A stretch of 34,605 nt of DNA, from positions 4,242 to 38,846 of the forward strand of contig DMEZ01000010.1 of the NCBI GenBank assembly GCA_003450735.1, written 5' to 3'. Positions within the stretch are counted from its first letter, which is position 1. The number at the start of each line of letters is the position of its first letter. Shown one piece after another: positions 15,563 through 23,720 of this stretch. The notes beneath the pieces are model-generated. The model saw nothing but the letters and a program-made list of their open reading frames with translations. It was not told the origin of the DNA and made no database searches. Source of the DNA: Elusimicrobiota bacterium (GTDB lineage Bacteria > Elusimicrobiota > Elusimicrobia > UBA1565). The position numbers and the translations under genes were made by a program.

Positions 15563-16192
15563 ATGCGTCTTTTTCCCCTCCTCTGCGCGCTAGCGCTGAC
15601 GTCCGTCCGGCCCGCGGAGGGCGCGGCGGCCAGGGCCGAGGAGCTCATCGAGGTCCCCTCCGGCACGCTCATCTCCGTCGAGCTCGTCGACCCGGTGAAC
15701 TCCGGCAAGAGCAAGGCCGGAGACCTTTTCCGGGCCCGCCTCACGGAGGGCGTGAGCGTGCGCGGCCAGGTCGTCCTGCCGCCCGGGACGACCCTCCGCG
15801 GCGCCGTGGCCGAGGCCGTCCCCTCGGGCCGCATCAGGGGCCGCTCGAAGCTCGGCCTGAGCCTCGGTTCGCTCGAGCTCGACGGGAAGTCCTACGCCCT
15901 GCACACGGACACCCTCTCCTACGCCGGGGAGGGCCACTCCGGCTCGAACATCGGAGCGTGGCTCGGCGGCGCTTTGCAGGGAGCCCTCTACGGCGTCCTC
16001 TTCGGGGGGACGGACGGGGCGATGATCGGCGCCGGGGCCGGAGCCGCGGCGGGCGGCGCGGCGAAGGTCATCAAAGGCAAGCAGGACGTGGATTTCCAGC
16101 AGGGAGCCAAGCTCCTGTTCGAGATGAAGGAGCCGGTGTCCGTTCCGGCCGTCCCGGCGGCGGCGCCGCCTGCGGCGAAGCCGGCCAGCTGA
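15563..16192 (+). CDS. Secreted glycine-zipper protein, function unknown
   Basis: About 209 residues. A signal peptide runs from MRLFPLLCALALTS to about EGAAA. The body has a beta-rich segment beginning VPSGTLISVELVDPVNSGKS, resembling secreted proteins whose small N-terminal beta domain precedes a glycine zipper. The zipper is at about residues 130-170 (GGALQGALYGVLFGG and MIGAGAGAAAGGAAKV). The C-terminus is Ala/Pro-rich. It probably acts in or at the envelope, but no role can be assigned. The frame is open back into tRNA-Lys; I chose 15563 because it begins the signal peptide. It lies 13 bases after the tRNA with no visible Shine-Dalgarno, so it may be read from the tRNA transcript. Confidence 0.7.
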   Translation: MRLFPLLCALALTSVRPAEGAAARAEELIEVPSGTLISVELVDPVNSGKSKAGDLFRARLTEGVSVRGQVVLPPGTTLRGAVAEAVPSGRIRGRSKLGLSLGSLELDGKSYALHTDTLSYAGEGHSGSNIGAWLGGALQGALYGVLFGGTDGAMIGAGAGAAAGGAAKVIKGKQDVDFQQGAKLLFEMKEPVSVPAVPAAAPPAAKPAS

Positions 16193-16197
16193 TATCC

Positions 16198-16278
16198 GGG
16201 CGGGTGGCGGAACGGCAGACGCGCACGGCTTAGGACCGTGTGCCGAAAGGCATGGGGGTTCGAGTCCCCCCCCGCCCA
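16198..16278 (+). tRNA. tRNA-Leu (UAG)
   Basis: A class II tRNA with acceptor GGGCGGG/CCCGCCC, anticodon stem-loop CACGG-CTTAGGA-CCGTG giving UAG, a long variable arm TGCCGAAAGGCA, T arm GGGGG-TTCGAGT-CCCCC, and discriminator A. No CCA is encoded. It lies 31 bases ahead of tig on the same strand. Confidence 0.93.
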
Positions 16279-16308
16279 AGATTCAATGACGCGACCCTTG
16301 GAGGCATC

Positions 16309-17586
16309 ATGGACGCCACGAAGACCGCCGTGAAGACGAAGAAACTCAAGGAGGAGGGCTGCCAGCACAGCTTTGAAGTGGAGATCGCGGCCGAGAAGCT
16401 CAAGGAAGCCGTCCACACGACCCTCATGCGCATCCAGCAGAAGGCCCGCGTGCCGGGCTTCCGCCCGGGCAAGGCGCCCCTGGACATCATCCGCAAGCAG
16501 TTCCTCGCCCAGGCCAAGGCCGACGCGGCCGACGACCTCATCAAGGACGCCGTGCCGGAGGCCCTCAAGTCCCTCAGCCTCGAGCCCATCGTGTACCCGG
16601 CCGTCGGGAACATCCGCTTCGAGGACGGGAAGCCGCTGGTCTTCGAGCTCCGCATCGAGACGGCCCCCCAGTTCGAGCCGAAGGGCTACCAGGGCCTCTC
16701 CTTCACGAAGAAGAAGTACCCCGTCACCGACGAGGACGTGACGAAGCGCCTCACCCAGCTCCAGGAGGGCAACGCCCGCCTCGACCGCTCTGCCGCCTCG
16801 GCGCTCGCCAAGACCCATTACGCGGTCGTGGACTACGAGCTCCTCAAGGACGGCAAGAAGGTCTCCGGCGCGCAAGGCAAGCAGGAGCTCGTGGACATGT
16901 CCTCCGACCAGACCCTCGAGGGCTTCATCGAGGGCCTGCTGGGCGCCCAGCGCGGCGAGACGCGCGAGTTCCCGGTCAAGATGGAAGGCGGCCCCGCGTC
17001 CTGCCGCGTCACCGTCTCGGAGATCAAGGAGAAGATCCTGCCCCCGCTCGACGACGAGCTGGCCAAGGACATGGGCCTCGAGGGCCTCGAGGCGCTCAAG
17101 ACGAAGCTCCGCGAGGTCATCGGGCGCGAGAGCGAGGAGCGCTCCGAACGGGAGCTCCTCGTGGACATCGAGAAGAGCCTGCTCTCGGCCAACAAGATCC
17201 CGGTCCCGCCCACCCTGGCCGAGCAGCAGCTCGAGGGGACGCTGGAGCGCCTGGTGCGCCGCTTCGGCGGCCACGGCCTAGGCGAGGCCGAGACCGAGAA
17301 GCTGCGCGAGAAGCTGCGCCCGCAGTCCGAGGACGAGGTCCGGCTGTCGTTCATCATGGCCGCCATCGCCCGCAAGGAGAAGCTCAACGTCAGCGACGAG
17401 GACCTCAAGCAGGAGCTCGAGCGCAGCCTGGCGAAGGCCGAGACGGAGGAGCAGAAGAAGGACGTGCGCGAATTCTTCGAGACGCGCCGCCCGAGCATCG
17501 AATCGGCTTTGAGAGACCGCAAGGTCATGGACATCATCCGCAAAGCCTCCAAGATCAAGGAAGTGGAGTCTCCCGCCCAGCCTTGA
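16309..17586 (+). CDS. tig: Trigger factor chaperone
   Basis: Ribosome-bound chaperone and peptidyl-prolyl isomerase that meets nascent chains at the tunnel exit. At 425 residues it is normal. The ribosome-docking loop is clear as ARVPGFRPGKAPLDIIRKQF near residue 50. The middle FKBP-like domain spans about 155-240. The C-terminal helical domain contains ELLVDIEKSLLSANKIPVPPTL. The ATG at 16309 has GGAGG just upstream; the frame opens earlier, but only across the tRNA-Leu 3' end. In many bacteria tig is followed by clpP-clpX-lon. Here three other genes intervene and clpX is not present. Confidence 0.96.
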   Translation: MDATKTAVKTKKLKEEGCQHSFEVEIAAEKLKEAVHTTLMRIQQKARVPGFRPGKAPLDIIRKQFLAQAKADAADDLIKDAVPEALKSLSLEPIVYPAVGNIRFEDGKPLVFELRIETAPQFEPKGYQGLSFTKKKYPVTDEDVTKRLTQLQEGNARLDRSAASALAKTHYAVVDYELLKDGKKVSGAQGKQELVDMSSDQTLEGFIEGLLGAQRGETREFPVKMEGGPASCRVTVSEIKEKILPPLDDELAKDMGLEGLEALKTKLREVIGRESEERSERELLVDIEKSLLSANKIPVPPTLAEQQLEGTLERLVRRFGGHGLGEAETEKLREKLRPQSEDEVRLSFIMAAIARKEKLNVSDEDLKQELERSLAKAETEEQKKDVREFFETRRPSIESALRDRKVMDIIRKASKIKEVESPAQP

Positions 17587-17610
17587 CAAGGGCCGCAGAC
17601 GGGCTAAACT
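17583..17610 (+). promoter_or_regulatory. Promoter overlapping the tig stop codon
   Basis: A perfect TTGACA (17583-17588) contains the tig TGA stop. After 16 bases comes TAAACT, a 4/6 -10. It would drive the Cys-repeat secreted protein at 17646, whose GGAGG follows. Confidence 0.55.
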
Positions 17611-17645
17611 ATGGGCTGGGGGAGCCTTTCCCCCGGAGGGCGTCT

Positions 17646-18317
17646 ATGCGGACACAGACCATCGCCATCGCGCTGGCGCTTGCCATTCCCGCCGCTTCGG
17701 CGGCTTACGCCGCCTCGAGCGCCGTGCTCAAGCCCCGCAAGAAAGCGTCCTCCCAGGGGGCGTCCGAGGCCGCCGAGCCCTCCGCTGGATCCAAGTGCCT
17801 GAAGATGACGGGCCTCTCGCGCAAGCGCTGCCTCACGCAGGCCAAGGGCGGCTATGAGGCCTCGTCGGCCCAGAGCGGCGGGCAGGCCGCCGTCGACCCC
17901 CTCCGGGCCCGCTTCAACCAGAAGAAGGCCGGCTTCCAGGCCGGCGGCGGAGCCGGCGCCTCGGCCGACCCCGCCGCGTCCTCAGGCGGCGGAGCCGCCG
18001 CGCAGGCCAAGGGCGGCGCGGCCGGGGCCAGGGCCGTGAGCGGCGGGGGCGGCTCCGATGCGTCGCAGGCGGCGCTGGGCGGCATCGACACGGCGCGGGC
18101 CGAGTGCATGAAGATCTCCATCCTATCGGCGCGGGCCAGCTGCCTGGAGAAGGTCTCCGGCGCCGCGCGGGCCGGAGGCGCGCAAGCCGCCCCCGCGGAC
18201 AACCTCGTCGGGTCCCAACAGCAGGGCGGGACGCTCACCGAGACCCAGGAGCCCATCGACCCGAACCGGTTCAAGATCGGCACCCCGGAGACCGGCGGCG
18301 GCCACGCCGTCCGCTAG
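17646..18317 (+). CDS. Secreted Ala/Gly-rich protein with duplicated two-cysteine motif
   Basis: About 223 residues with a signal peptide (MRTQTIAIALALAIPAASA). The mature part is Ala/Gly/Ser-rich and probably flexible. Two similar segments stand out: CLKMTGLSRKRCL with C51 and C62, and CMKISILSARASCL with C154 and C166. Each has a Cys pair 11-12 residues apart on a likely helix, as if a short disulfide-stapled motif had been duplicated. A thioredoxin-like gene lies just beyond on the opposite strand, which may be relevant to disulfide formation. Family not recognised. The start is supported by GGAGG and by the signal peptide. Confidence 0.65.
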   Translation: MRTQTIAIALALAIPAASAAYAASSAVLKPRKKASSQGASEAAEPSAGSKCLKMTGLSRKRCLTQAKGGYEASSAQSGGQAAVDPLRARFNQKKAGFQAGGGAGASADPAASSGGGAAAQAKGGAAGARAVSGGGGSDASQAALGGIDTARAECMKISILSARASCLEKVSGAARAGGAQAAPADNLVGSQQQGGTLTETQEPIDPNRFKIGTPETGGGHAVR

Positions 18318-18324
18318 CAGCCTG

Positions 18325-18867
18325 TCAATCCTGCCTGACTGATCTCTGCGGCGGCTCGGCCTTCAGCGCGCGCTCGATGTCCGAGGCGTAGAAGAAGCTC
18401 GGGGAGAGCTTCGTCGTGATGCGTCCGAAGCGGTCGATCACGTAGACTTCCGGCACGCCGCGCACGCCGAAGGCCCGGTGCAGACTCAAGCCCTCGTCCA
18501 AGCCGATCCAGCCGGTCATCGGATGCGTCCTCAGGAAGGCCTCCACGACCTCGCGCGGCTCCTTCGTCACGGATAGGAACACCACGGGCTCGCTCTTGAA
18601 GCGCTCGCGCAGCTTGTTCATGTGCGGGAGGGACTCCCGGCAGGAGCCGCACCCGGTGGACCAGAACTCCAGCACCACCGTTCGTCCACGCAGTTCGCGC
18701 ATCGAGCCGAGCGAGGAGGCCGGCGCCTGCAGGAGCGCCTCCACGCCCTCGTCGGGGGCGAGCCCGAGCGGCTTGGAAGGCGCACAGCGGTCGATGAAGA
18801 GGAAGCCGATGAGCATCAGCCCCGCGAGGAGCAGGGCCAGGCCGCCCGCGATGGAGCGGTGTTCCAC
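18325..18867 (-). CDS. Membrane-anchored thioredoxin-like protein (TlpA/ResA type)
   Basis: A 180-residue protein with an N-terminal hydrophobic anchor (about residues 7-25), placing the domain on the outer side of the inner membrane. The thioredoxin fold has the active site C73-G-S-C76 in FWSTGCGSCRESLP, and the cis-proline region GVPEVYVIDRFGRI. TlpA/ResA-type proteins reduce disulfides, often for cytochrome c or other secreted Cys proteins. The partner here is not known; the Cys-repeat protein encoded convergently is one possibility. CGSC differs from the usual C-x-P-C. The gene lies 16 bases after the glycine-zipper gene on the same strand. Confidence 0.85.
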   Translation of the reverse strand: MEHRSIAGGLALLLAGLMLIGFLFIDRCAPSKPLGLAPDEGVEALLQAPASSLGSMRELRGRTVVLEFWSTGCGSCRESLPHMNKLRERFKSEPVVFLSVTKEPREVVEAFLRTHPMTGWIGLDEGLSLHRAFGVRGVPEVYVIDRFGRITTKLSPSFFYASDIERALKAEPPQRSVRQD

Positions 18868-18883
18868 GAGGCCTAGCGGGCTC

Positions 18884-19471
18884 TCAACTGCAGAGCCATC
18901 TCATGAACAGCGCGGCGCCCCCTCCCAGGACGGCGCCGACGGCTGCGCCGAGCGGGCCGGCGGCCAGGCCGCCGATGACCGCGCCGTAGCCGATGCCCGC
19001 CCCGACGAGCAGGCTCTTCTTGGAGCCGATGTGGCCCGCGGCCCCGCCCACGAGGCCTCCGACCAGCGCGCCGGCCAGGCCGCCCGCGGCGGCCCCGACG
19101 AGCGCGCCGGCGGCCGCGCCCCCGAGCGTCCACCGGTTCTCCTTGACGAAGTCCCCGGCCTGCGAGACCGCCTGACCCACGGCGCCAGGCTTCCGGGGCG
19201 CGGGGGTCTCCGCGGCCGGCCGGCGCTTCTGGGCCATCTTCGTGTAGAAATTCGCCGCCGCGCGGCCGGTCGAGCCCTGCGCGCCGGTGGCGTCGACCGG
19301 CGCCGCGCCGGAGCCGTCATAGAGAGAGGAGGATCTTGCTTTCGCCGCCTCAAGGGTATCCGCCCGCGCCGCCGCCTGTCCAGAGACTGCCGCCTGGTCG
19401 AGGGTGGCGGAGACCTCGGCGAGGGCCGGGACGGCAAGGAACAACGGCGCCAGAAGGAGGGCCTTCTTCAT
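18884..19471 (-). CDS. Secreted glycine-zipper protein
   Basis: A 195-residue protein with a signal peptide (MKKALLLAPLFLAVPALA). A polar middle region is followed by a long run of small residues with G-x3-G spacing from about residue 110 (GGAAAGALVGAAAGGLAGAL and on to GAAVGAVLGGGAALF). This resembles glycine-zipper membrane-insertion domains. It ends in MRWLCS. The role is unknown. The start at 19471 has GGAGG upstream. It is the first gene of a two-gene unit with the thioredoxin-like protein and is divergent from clpP. Confidence 0.7.
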   Translation of the reverse strand: MKKALLLAPLFLAVPALAEVSATLDQAAVSGQAAARADTLEAAKARSSSLYDGSGAAPVDATGAQGSTGRAAANFYTKMAQKRRPAAETPAPRKPGAVGQAVSQAGDFVKENRWTLGGAAAGALVGAAAGGLAGALVGGLVGGAAGHIGSKKSLLVGAGIGYGAVIGGLAAGPLGAAVGAVLGGGAALFMRWLCS

Positions 19472-19605
19472 GGACGACCTCCGTGATGCGGCATCCTGAG
19501 ATGAGTGTAGGCCCCGGCCCTGGCCGGTGCGACCCTCCAAAGGCCCCCGCTCCGCTGGGACGAAGGGCCCAGCCGGGAAAAGGACAGGGAAAACCTTTAG
19601 TTTTG

Positions 19606-19611
19606 TATACT
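19606..19611 (+). promoter_or_regulatory. -10 box (TATACT) immediately before clpP
   Basis: TATACT preceded by TTTTG lies six bases before the clpP ATG, so transcription would start at or within one base of it. No Shine-Dalgarno is visible. The -35 is weak (AGGACA at 19581, 19-base spacer). Confidence 0.5.
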
Positions 19612-19617
19612 CCCTGC

Positions 19618-20217
19618 ATGAACATCCCGACCATCCTCGAACGCTGGAATCAGGGTTCCGCCATCAGCTATGACATCTACTCCCGGCTGCTGAAGGACCG
19701 CATCATCTTCGTCGGAGGCTGGGAGGGGGCCATGACCACCGACTCGGCCAACCTCCTCATCGCCCAGCTCCTCTACCTCGAGGCCGAGGACAACACCCGC
19801 GACATCAACCTCTACATCAACTCCCCCGGCGGCATGGTCTCGGCCGGCCTCGCCGTCTACGACACGATGCAGTACATCCACTCCCCCATCACGACCATCT
19901 GCGTCGGGCAGGCCATGTCCTTCGGGGCCGTCCTGCTCGCCGCCGGGACGCCCGGACGGCGCTTCACCCTGCCCTACTCGCGCATCATGATCCACCAGCC
20001 GCTCATCTACGGCGGGCTCTCGGGCCAGGCGACCGACATCGACATCGAGGCCAAGGAGCTCAATCAGACCAAGGAGCGCCTCATCAAGATCCTCGCCCGG
20101 CATACCTTCCAGACGGAAGAGAAGCTCCGCTCCGACATGGAGCGGAACTTCTACCTGTCCGCCGCCGAGGCGAAGGCCTACGGCATCGTCGACGAGATCA
20201 TCGACACCCGGAAGTGA
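19618..20217 (+). CDS. clpP: ATP-dependent Clp protease proteolytic subunit
   Basis: A 199-residue ClpP, the barrel-forming peptidase that needs an AAA+ partner such as ClpX. The oxyanion region INSPGG, the nucleophile S101 in GQAMSFGA and H126 in MIHQP are present. The third triad residue is expected in the E-R-D-x-[FY]-[LM]-S-A motif; here that motif reads ERNFYLSA, so the position appears to be N177. The nearby N-terminal segment DIYSRLLKDRIIFVGG is standard. The frame is open upstream; I chose the ATG at 19618 because it gives the conserved N-terminus. It overlaps lon by four bases, and no clpX is adjacent. Confidence 0.93.
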   Translation: MNIPTILERWNQGSAISYDIYSRLLKDRIIFVGGWEGAMTTDSANLLIAQLLYLEAEDNTRDINLYINSPGGMVSAGLAVYDTMQYIHSPITTICVGQAMSFGAVLLAAGTPGRRFTLPYSRIMIHQPLIYGGLSGQATDIDIEAKELNQTKERLIKILARHTFQTEEKLRSDMERNFYLSAAEAKAYGIVDEIIDTRK

Positions 20218-22634
20218 GCCCCGCCCCCGACCCGAAAGCCCCGCTCCCGTCCCGTCTGCCGCTCCTCCTCGTGCGGGACGTGGTGGTCTTGCCGCACATG
20301 GCCGTGCCCCTCTCGGTGGGGCGCGAGAGATCCATCAAGGCGCTCGAGGCCGCGCACGCCGCCGGGGACTTCGTCTGCGTGAGCGCCCAGAAGAGCCCCT
20401 CGGTCGAGGACCCGCGGGAGGAGGAGTTCTTCGCGGTCGGCGTCCTGGCCGAGGTCGCCCATTTCCTGAGGATGCCGGACGGGACGCTCAAGGTCTTCCT
20501 GCAGGGACTGCGCCGCGCGAAGCTGGTCTCGCCGGCGCTGGGCAAGGCCGGTTTCTGGGAGACCGGCCTGGACTACCCGGAGGAGCGCTGGACGCCCTCC
20601 CCCGAGCTCGAGGCGCTCTCCCGGCAGGCCTTCCAGCTCTTCGAGCAGATCGCCCGCACGGGCCGGCGCGTCACCCCGGAGACCGTCTCCGCCCTGCGCC
20701 AGCTCCAGGACCCGCCGCGCCTGGCCGACACCCTCGCCGCCAACGCCCTCACCAAGCTCCAGGACCGGCAAGCCCTCCTCGAGCTCTTCGACCCCCGCGC
20801 GCGCCTCGAGAAGCTCGTCGTGCTCCTCGAGAACGAGGCCGAGATCCTGGGGCTCGAGAAGCGCATCCACTCGCGGGTGCAGAACCAGATCCAGAAGACG
20901 CAGAAGGAGTACTACCTGACGGAGCAGATGAAGGCCATCCAGAAGGAGCTCCGGCAGAAGGACGACCACCAGAAGGATCTCGACGAGATCCGCGAGAAGA
21001 TCGTCAAGGCCCGGATGCCTCCCCCCGCCGCGGAGGCCGCCCTCAAGGAGCTCGGCCGGCTCTCGAAGATGGCCCCCATGTCGCCCGAGTCCACCGTCTG
21101 CCGCACCTACCTGGACTGGATGAGCGGCCTGCCATGGTCGACGAAGACGCGCGACCAGCTCGACCTCGCGCGGGCGGCCAAGATCCTCGACGAGGACCAC
21201 TACGGCCTCGAGAAGGCCAAGGAGCGCGTGCTCGAGTACCTGGCCGTCTGCCGGATGACCCGGCGCCTGCGCGGCCCCATCCTCTGCTTCGTCGGCCCTC
21301 CGGGCGTCGGCAAGACCTCCATCGGCCGCTCCATCGCCCGCGCCGTGGGCCGCCGCTTCGTGCGCCTCTCCCTGGGCGGGGTGCGCGACGAGGCCGAGAT
21401 CCGCGGGCACCGCCGCACCTACATCGGCTCCCTGCCGGGGCGCATCATCCAGGGCATGCGCAAGGCCAAGAGCCGGAACCCCGTCTTCCTCCTCGACGAG
21501 GTCGACAAGATGGGCACCGACTGGCGCGGCGACCCCGCCGCCGCCCTCCTCGAGGTGCTCGACCCCGAGCAGAACTGCACCTTCTCGGACCACTACCTCG
21601 ACGTGGAGTTCGACCTTTCGGCGACGATGTTCCTCTGCACCGCGAACACCCTGGACGGCATCCCCGTGCCCCTGCAGGACCGCCTGGAGATCATCCGCTT
21701 CCCGGGCTACACCCAGCGCGAGAAGAATCTCATCGGGCGGGGCTTCCTCCTGCCCAAGACCCTCAGGGAGCACGGCCTCAAGCCCTCCCAGCTCACGCTC
21801 GACGACGGGGCCCTCGGGCGCCTCATCCAGGAGTACACCCGCGAGGCGGGCGTTCGCAGCCTCGAGCGGGAGCTCGCGAGCCTCTGCCGAAAGGCCGCGC
21901 GCCGCCTCATCGAGGGCAAGCTCGACTTGGTGGCCGTCACGGCCGAGACCCTGCCCCAGTTCCTGGGAGCGCCCAAGTACACGCCGGAGGAGCGCTCCCG
22001 CAACGAGGTGGGGGTCGCGACCGGCCTGGCGTGGACGGAGGTCGGAGGGACGCTCCTGCCCATCGAGGCGCTCTCCCTGAAGGGCAAGCCCGAGGTGCTG
22101 CTCACGGGGAAACTGGGCTCGGTCATGCAGGAGTCCGCCAAGGCCGCCTACTCCCACGTGCGCTCGATCGCCGCGTCCCTCGGCATCCAGCCCTCCGCCT
22201 TCAAGGACTGCGCCCTCCACGTGCACGTGCCGGAAGGCGCGGTGCCCAAGGACGGCCCCTCCGCGGGCATCGCCATCGCGACGGCCATCGCGAGCCTCTT
22301 CACCGGGCGCCCGGTCCGGCCCGACGTGGCCATGACCGGCGAGCTCACCCTCCGGGGGCGCGTGCTCCCCATCGGAGGCCTCAAGGAGAAGGTCCTCGCC
22401 GCCCACCGCATGGGCGTCAAGACGGTGCTCTACCCGTCGGCCAACGCCAAGGACCTCGAGGAGATCCCGACGGACGTGCTGGAGTCCCTGGAGATGGTTC
22501 CCGTCTCGAACCTCTCGGACGTCCTGGAGAGGGCCCTCCTGCCCGCCCCGCCGCACGTTCGCAGAGTCCGGCGGCAGCCGCTGCCTCCGCCCGCGGCGGG
22601 CCCCAGCGCCGACTATGCCACTCCGCAAGCCTAG
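20214..22634 (+). CDS. lon: ATP-dependent Lon protease (LonA)
   Basis: Full-length cytoplasmic Lon, 806 residues. Order: N-terminal substrate domain (LPLLLVRDVVVLPHMAVPL), a coiled linker around QIQKTQKEYYLTEQMKAIQKEL, and an AAA+ domain with Walker A GPPGVGKT at 361-368 and Walker B FLLDEVDKM. The S16 peptidase domain has S683 in KDGPSAGIAIA and K724 in GGLKEKVLAA. All key residues are intact. A Pro/Arg-rich tail of about 30 residues follows the peptidase. The start is a GTG overlapping the clpP stop. It degrades misfolded and regulatory proteins. Confidence 0.97.
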   Translation: MSPAPDPKAPLPSRLPLLLVRDVVVLPHMAVPLSVGRERSIKALEAAHAAGDFVCVSAQKSPSVEDPREEEFFAVGVLAEVAHFLRMPDGTLKVFLQGLRRAKLVSPALGKAGFWETGLDYPEERWTPSPELEALSRQAFQLFEQIARTGRRVTPETVSALRQLQDPPRLADTLAANALTKLQDRQALLELFDPRARLEKLVVLLENEAEILGLEKRIHSRVQNQIQKTQKEYYLTEQMKAIQKELRQKDDHQKDLDEIREKIVKARMPPPAAEAALKELGRLSKMAPMSPESTVCRTYLDWMSGLPWSTKTRDQLDLARAAKILDEDHYGLEKAKERVLEYLAVCRMTRRLRGPILCFVGPPGVGKTSIGRSIARAVGRRFVRLSLGGVRDEAEIRGHRRTYIGSLPGRIIQGMRKAKSRNPVFLLDEVDKMGTDWRGDPAAALLEVLDPEQNCTFSDHYLDVEFDLSATMFLCTANTLDGIPVPLQDRLEIIRFPGYTQREKNLIGRGFLLPKTLREHGLKPSQLTLDDGALGRLIQEYTREAGVRSLERELASLCRKAARRLIEGKLDLVAVTAETLPQFLGAPKYTPEERSRNEVGVATGLAWTEVGGTLLPIEALSLKGKPEVLLTGKLGSVMQESAKAAYSHVRSIAASLGIQPSAFKDCALHVHVPEGAVPKDGPSAGIAIATAIASLFTGRPVRPDVAMTGELTLRGRVLPIGGLKEKVLAAHRMGVKTVLYPSANAKDLEEIPTDVLESLEMVPVSNLSDVLERALLPAPPHVRRVRRQPLPPPAAGPSADYATPQA

Positions 22635-22643
22635 GAGACGACC

Positions 22644-23720
22644 ATGAACCTGCTCACCCCCGGCCCGACCCCGCTCCCCCCCTCCGTGCTGAAAGCCGCC
22701 GCCGAACCCATCCTGCACCACCGGACGCGCGAGTTCGGGAAGCTCTTCGACCAGGTCCTCGAGGACCTCAAGACCGTCTACCGCACGAAGAGCACGGTGC
22801 TCCTCATGACCTGCTCCGGCACCGGGACGATGGAGTCCGCCGTGGTCAACCTGCTCTCCCCCGGCGACAAGACCCTCGTCCACTCGACCGGCTCCTTCGG
22901 CGACCGCTTCGCCGCCATCCACCGCGCCTACGGCCTGCAGCCCGACGTCGTAGCCGAGGAGTGGGGCCATGCCGCCGACCCCGAGAAGCTCCGCAAGGCC
23001 CTGCGCTCGGCCAAAGGCTGGAAGGCGGTCTATCTCCAGCACACGGACACCTCGACGGGCATCGTCAACGACCTGCAGACGCTCGCCCGGACCGTCCGCG
23101 AGGAATCGGACGCCCTGGTGGTGGTGGACGCGGTCTCCGGCCTCGGCGCCGAAGAGCTCGAGACCGACGCCTGGAAGCTGGACGTGACGCTCTCCGCCTC
23201 CCAGAAGGGCCTGATGGCCCCTCCGGGCCTCGGCTTCGCCGCCGTCTCCGAGCGCGCCTGGAAGGCCGTCGAGACCGCGAAGCTCCCGCGCTTCTACTAC
23301 GACTGGCCGCGCATGCGCAAGTCCCTCCAGGCCTCCGAGACGCCCTTCACCCCGGCGGTCTCCCTCGTGGCCGCGCAAGCCGAGGCCCTGCGCCTCATCC
23401 TGCAGGAAGGCCTCGAGAACGTCTGGAAGCGCACGGCCTCGCTCGCCGCCTTCACGCGCGGGGAGATGGGCCGCCTCGGCTTGAAGCTCTTCCCCAAGGA
23501 CCCCGCGGACATCCTGACGGCCGCCTGCTTCCCGGAGGGCGTGGATGGGAAGGCCCTGCTCAACGCCCTGCGCGAGGAAGACCGGATCTGCATCGCCGGC
23601 GGGCAGGAGAAGCTGGCCGGGAAGATCCTGCGCCTCGCCCACATGGGTTTCATCCGCAAGCCCGACGTGGAAGCCGGGATCGCCGCCCTGGCGAGGAGGC
23701 TCCCGAAAGTCCGTGCCTGA
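22644..23720 (+). CDS. PLP-dependent class V aminotransferase (alanine/serine-glyoxylate type)
   Basis: A 358-residue fold-type I PLP enzyme. The opening LLTPGPTPLPPSVL and HHRTREF is typical of the alanine-glyoxylate/serine-pyruvate branch. The cofactor Asp is in VVVDAVSGLGAEEL and the PLP lysine in SASQKGLMAPPGLGF. TCSGTGTMESAVVNLL forms the phosphate cup. Members move amino groups between alanine or serine and glyoxylate or pyruvate; related enzymes serve serine synthesis. Which substrate is used cannot be read here. It starts nine bases after lon and overlaps the ABC ATPase by eight bases. Confidence 0.88.
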   Translation: MNLLTPGPTPLPPSVLKAAAEPILHHRTREFGKLFDQVLEDLKTVYRTKSTVLLMTCSGTGTMESAVVNLLSPGDKTLVHSTGSFGDRFAAIHRAYGLQPDVVAEEWGHAADPEKLRKALRSAKGWKAVYLQHTDTSTGIVNDLQTLARTVREESDALVVVDAVSGLGAEELETDAWKLDVTLSASQKGLMAPPGLGFAAVSERAWKAVETAKLPRFYYDWPRMRKSLQASETPFTPAVSLVAAQAEALRLILQEGLENVWKRTASLAAFTRGEMGRLGLKLFPKDPADILTAACFPEGVDGKALLNALREEDRICIAGGQEKLAGKILRLAHMGFIRKPDVEAGIAALARRLPKVRA

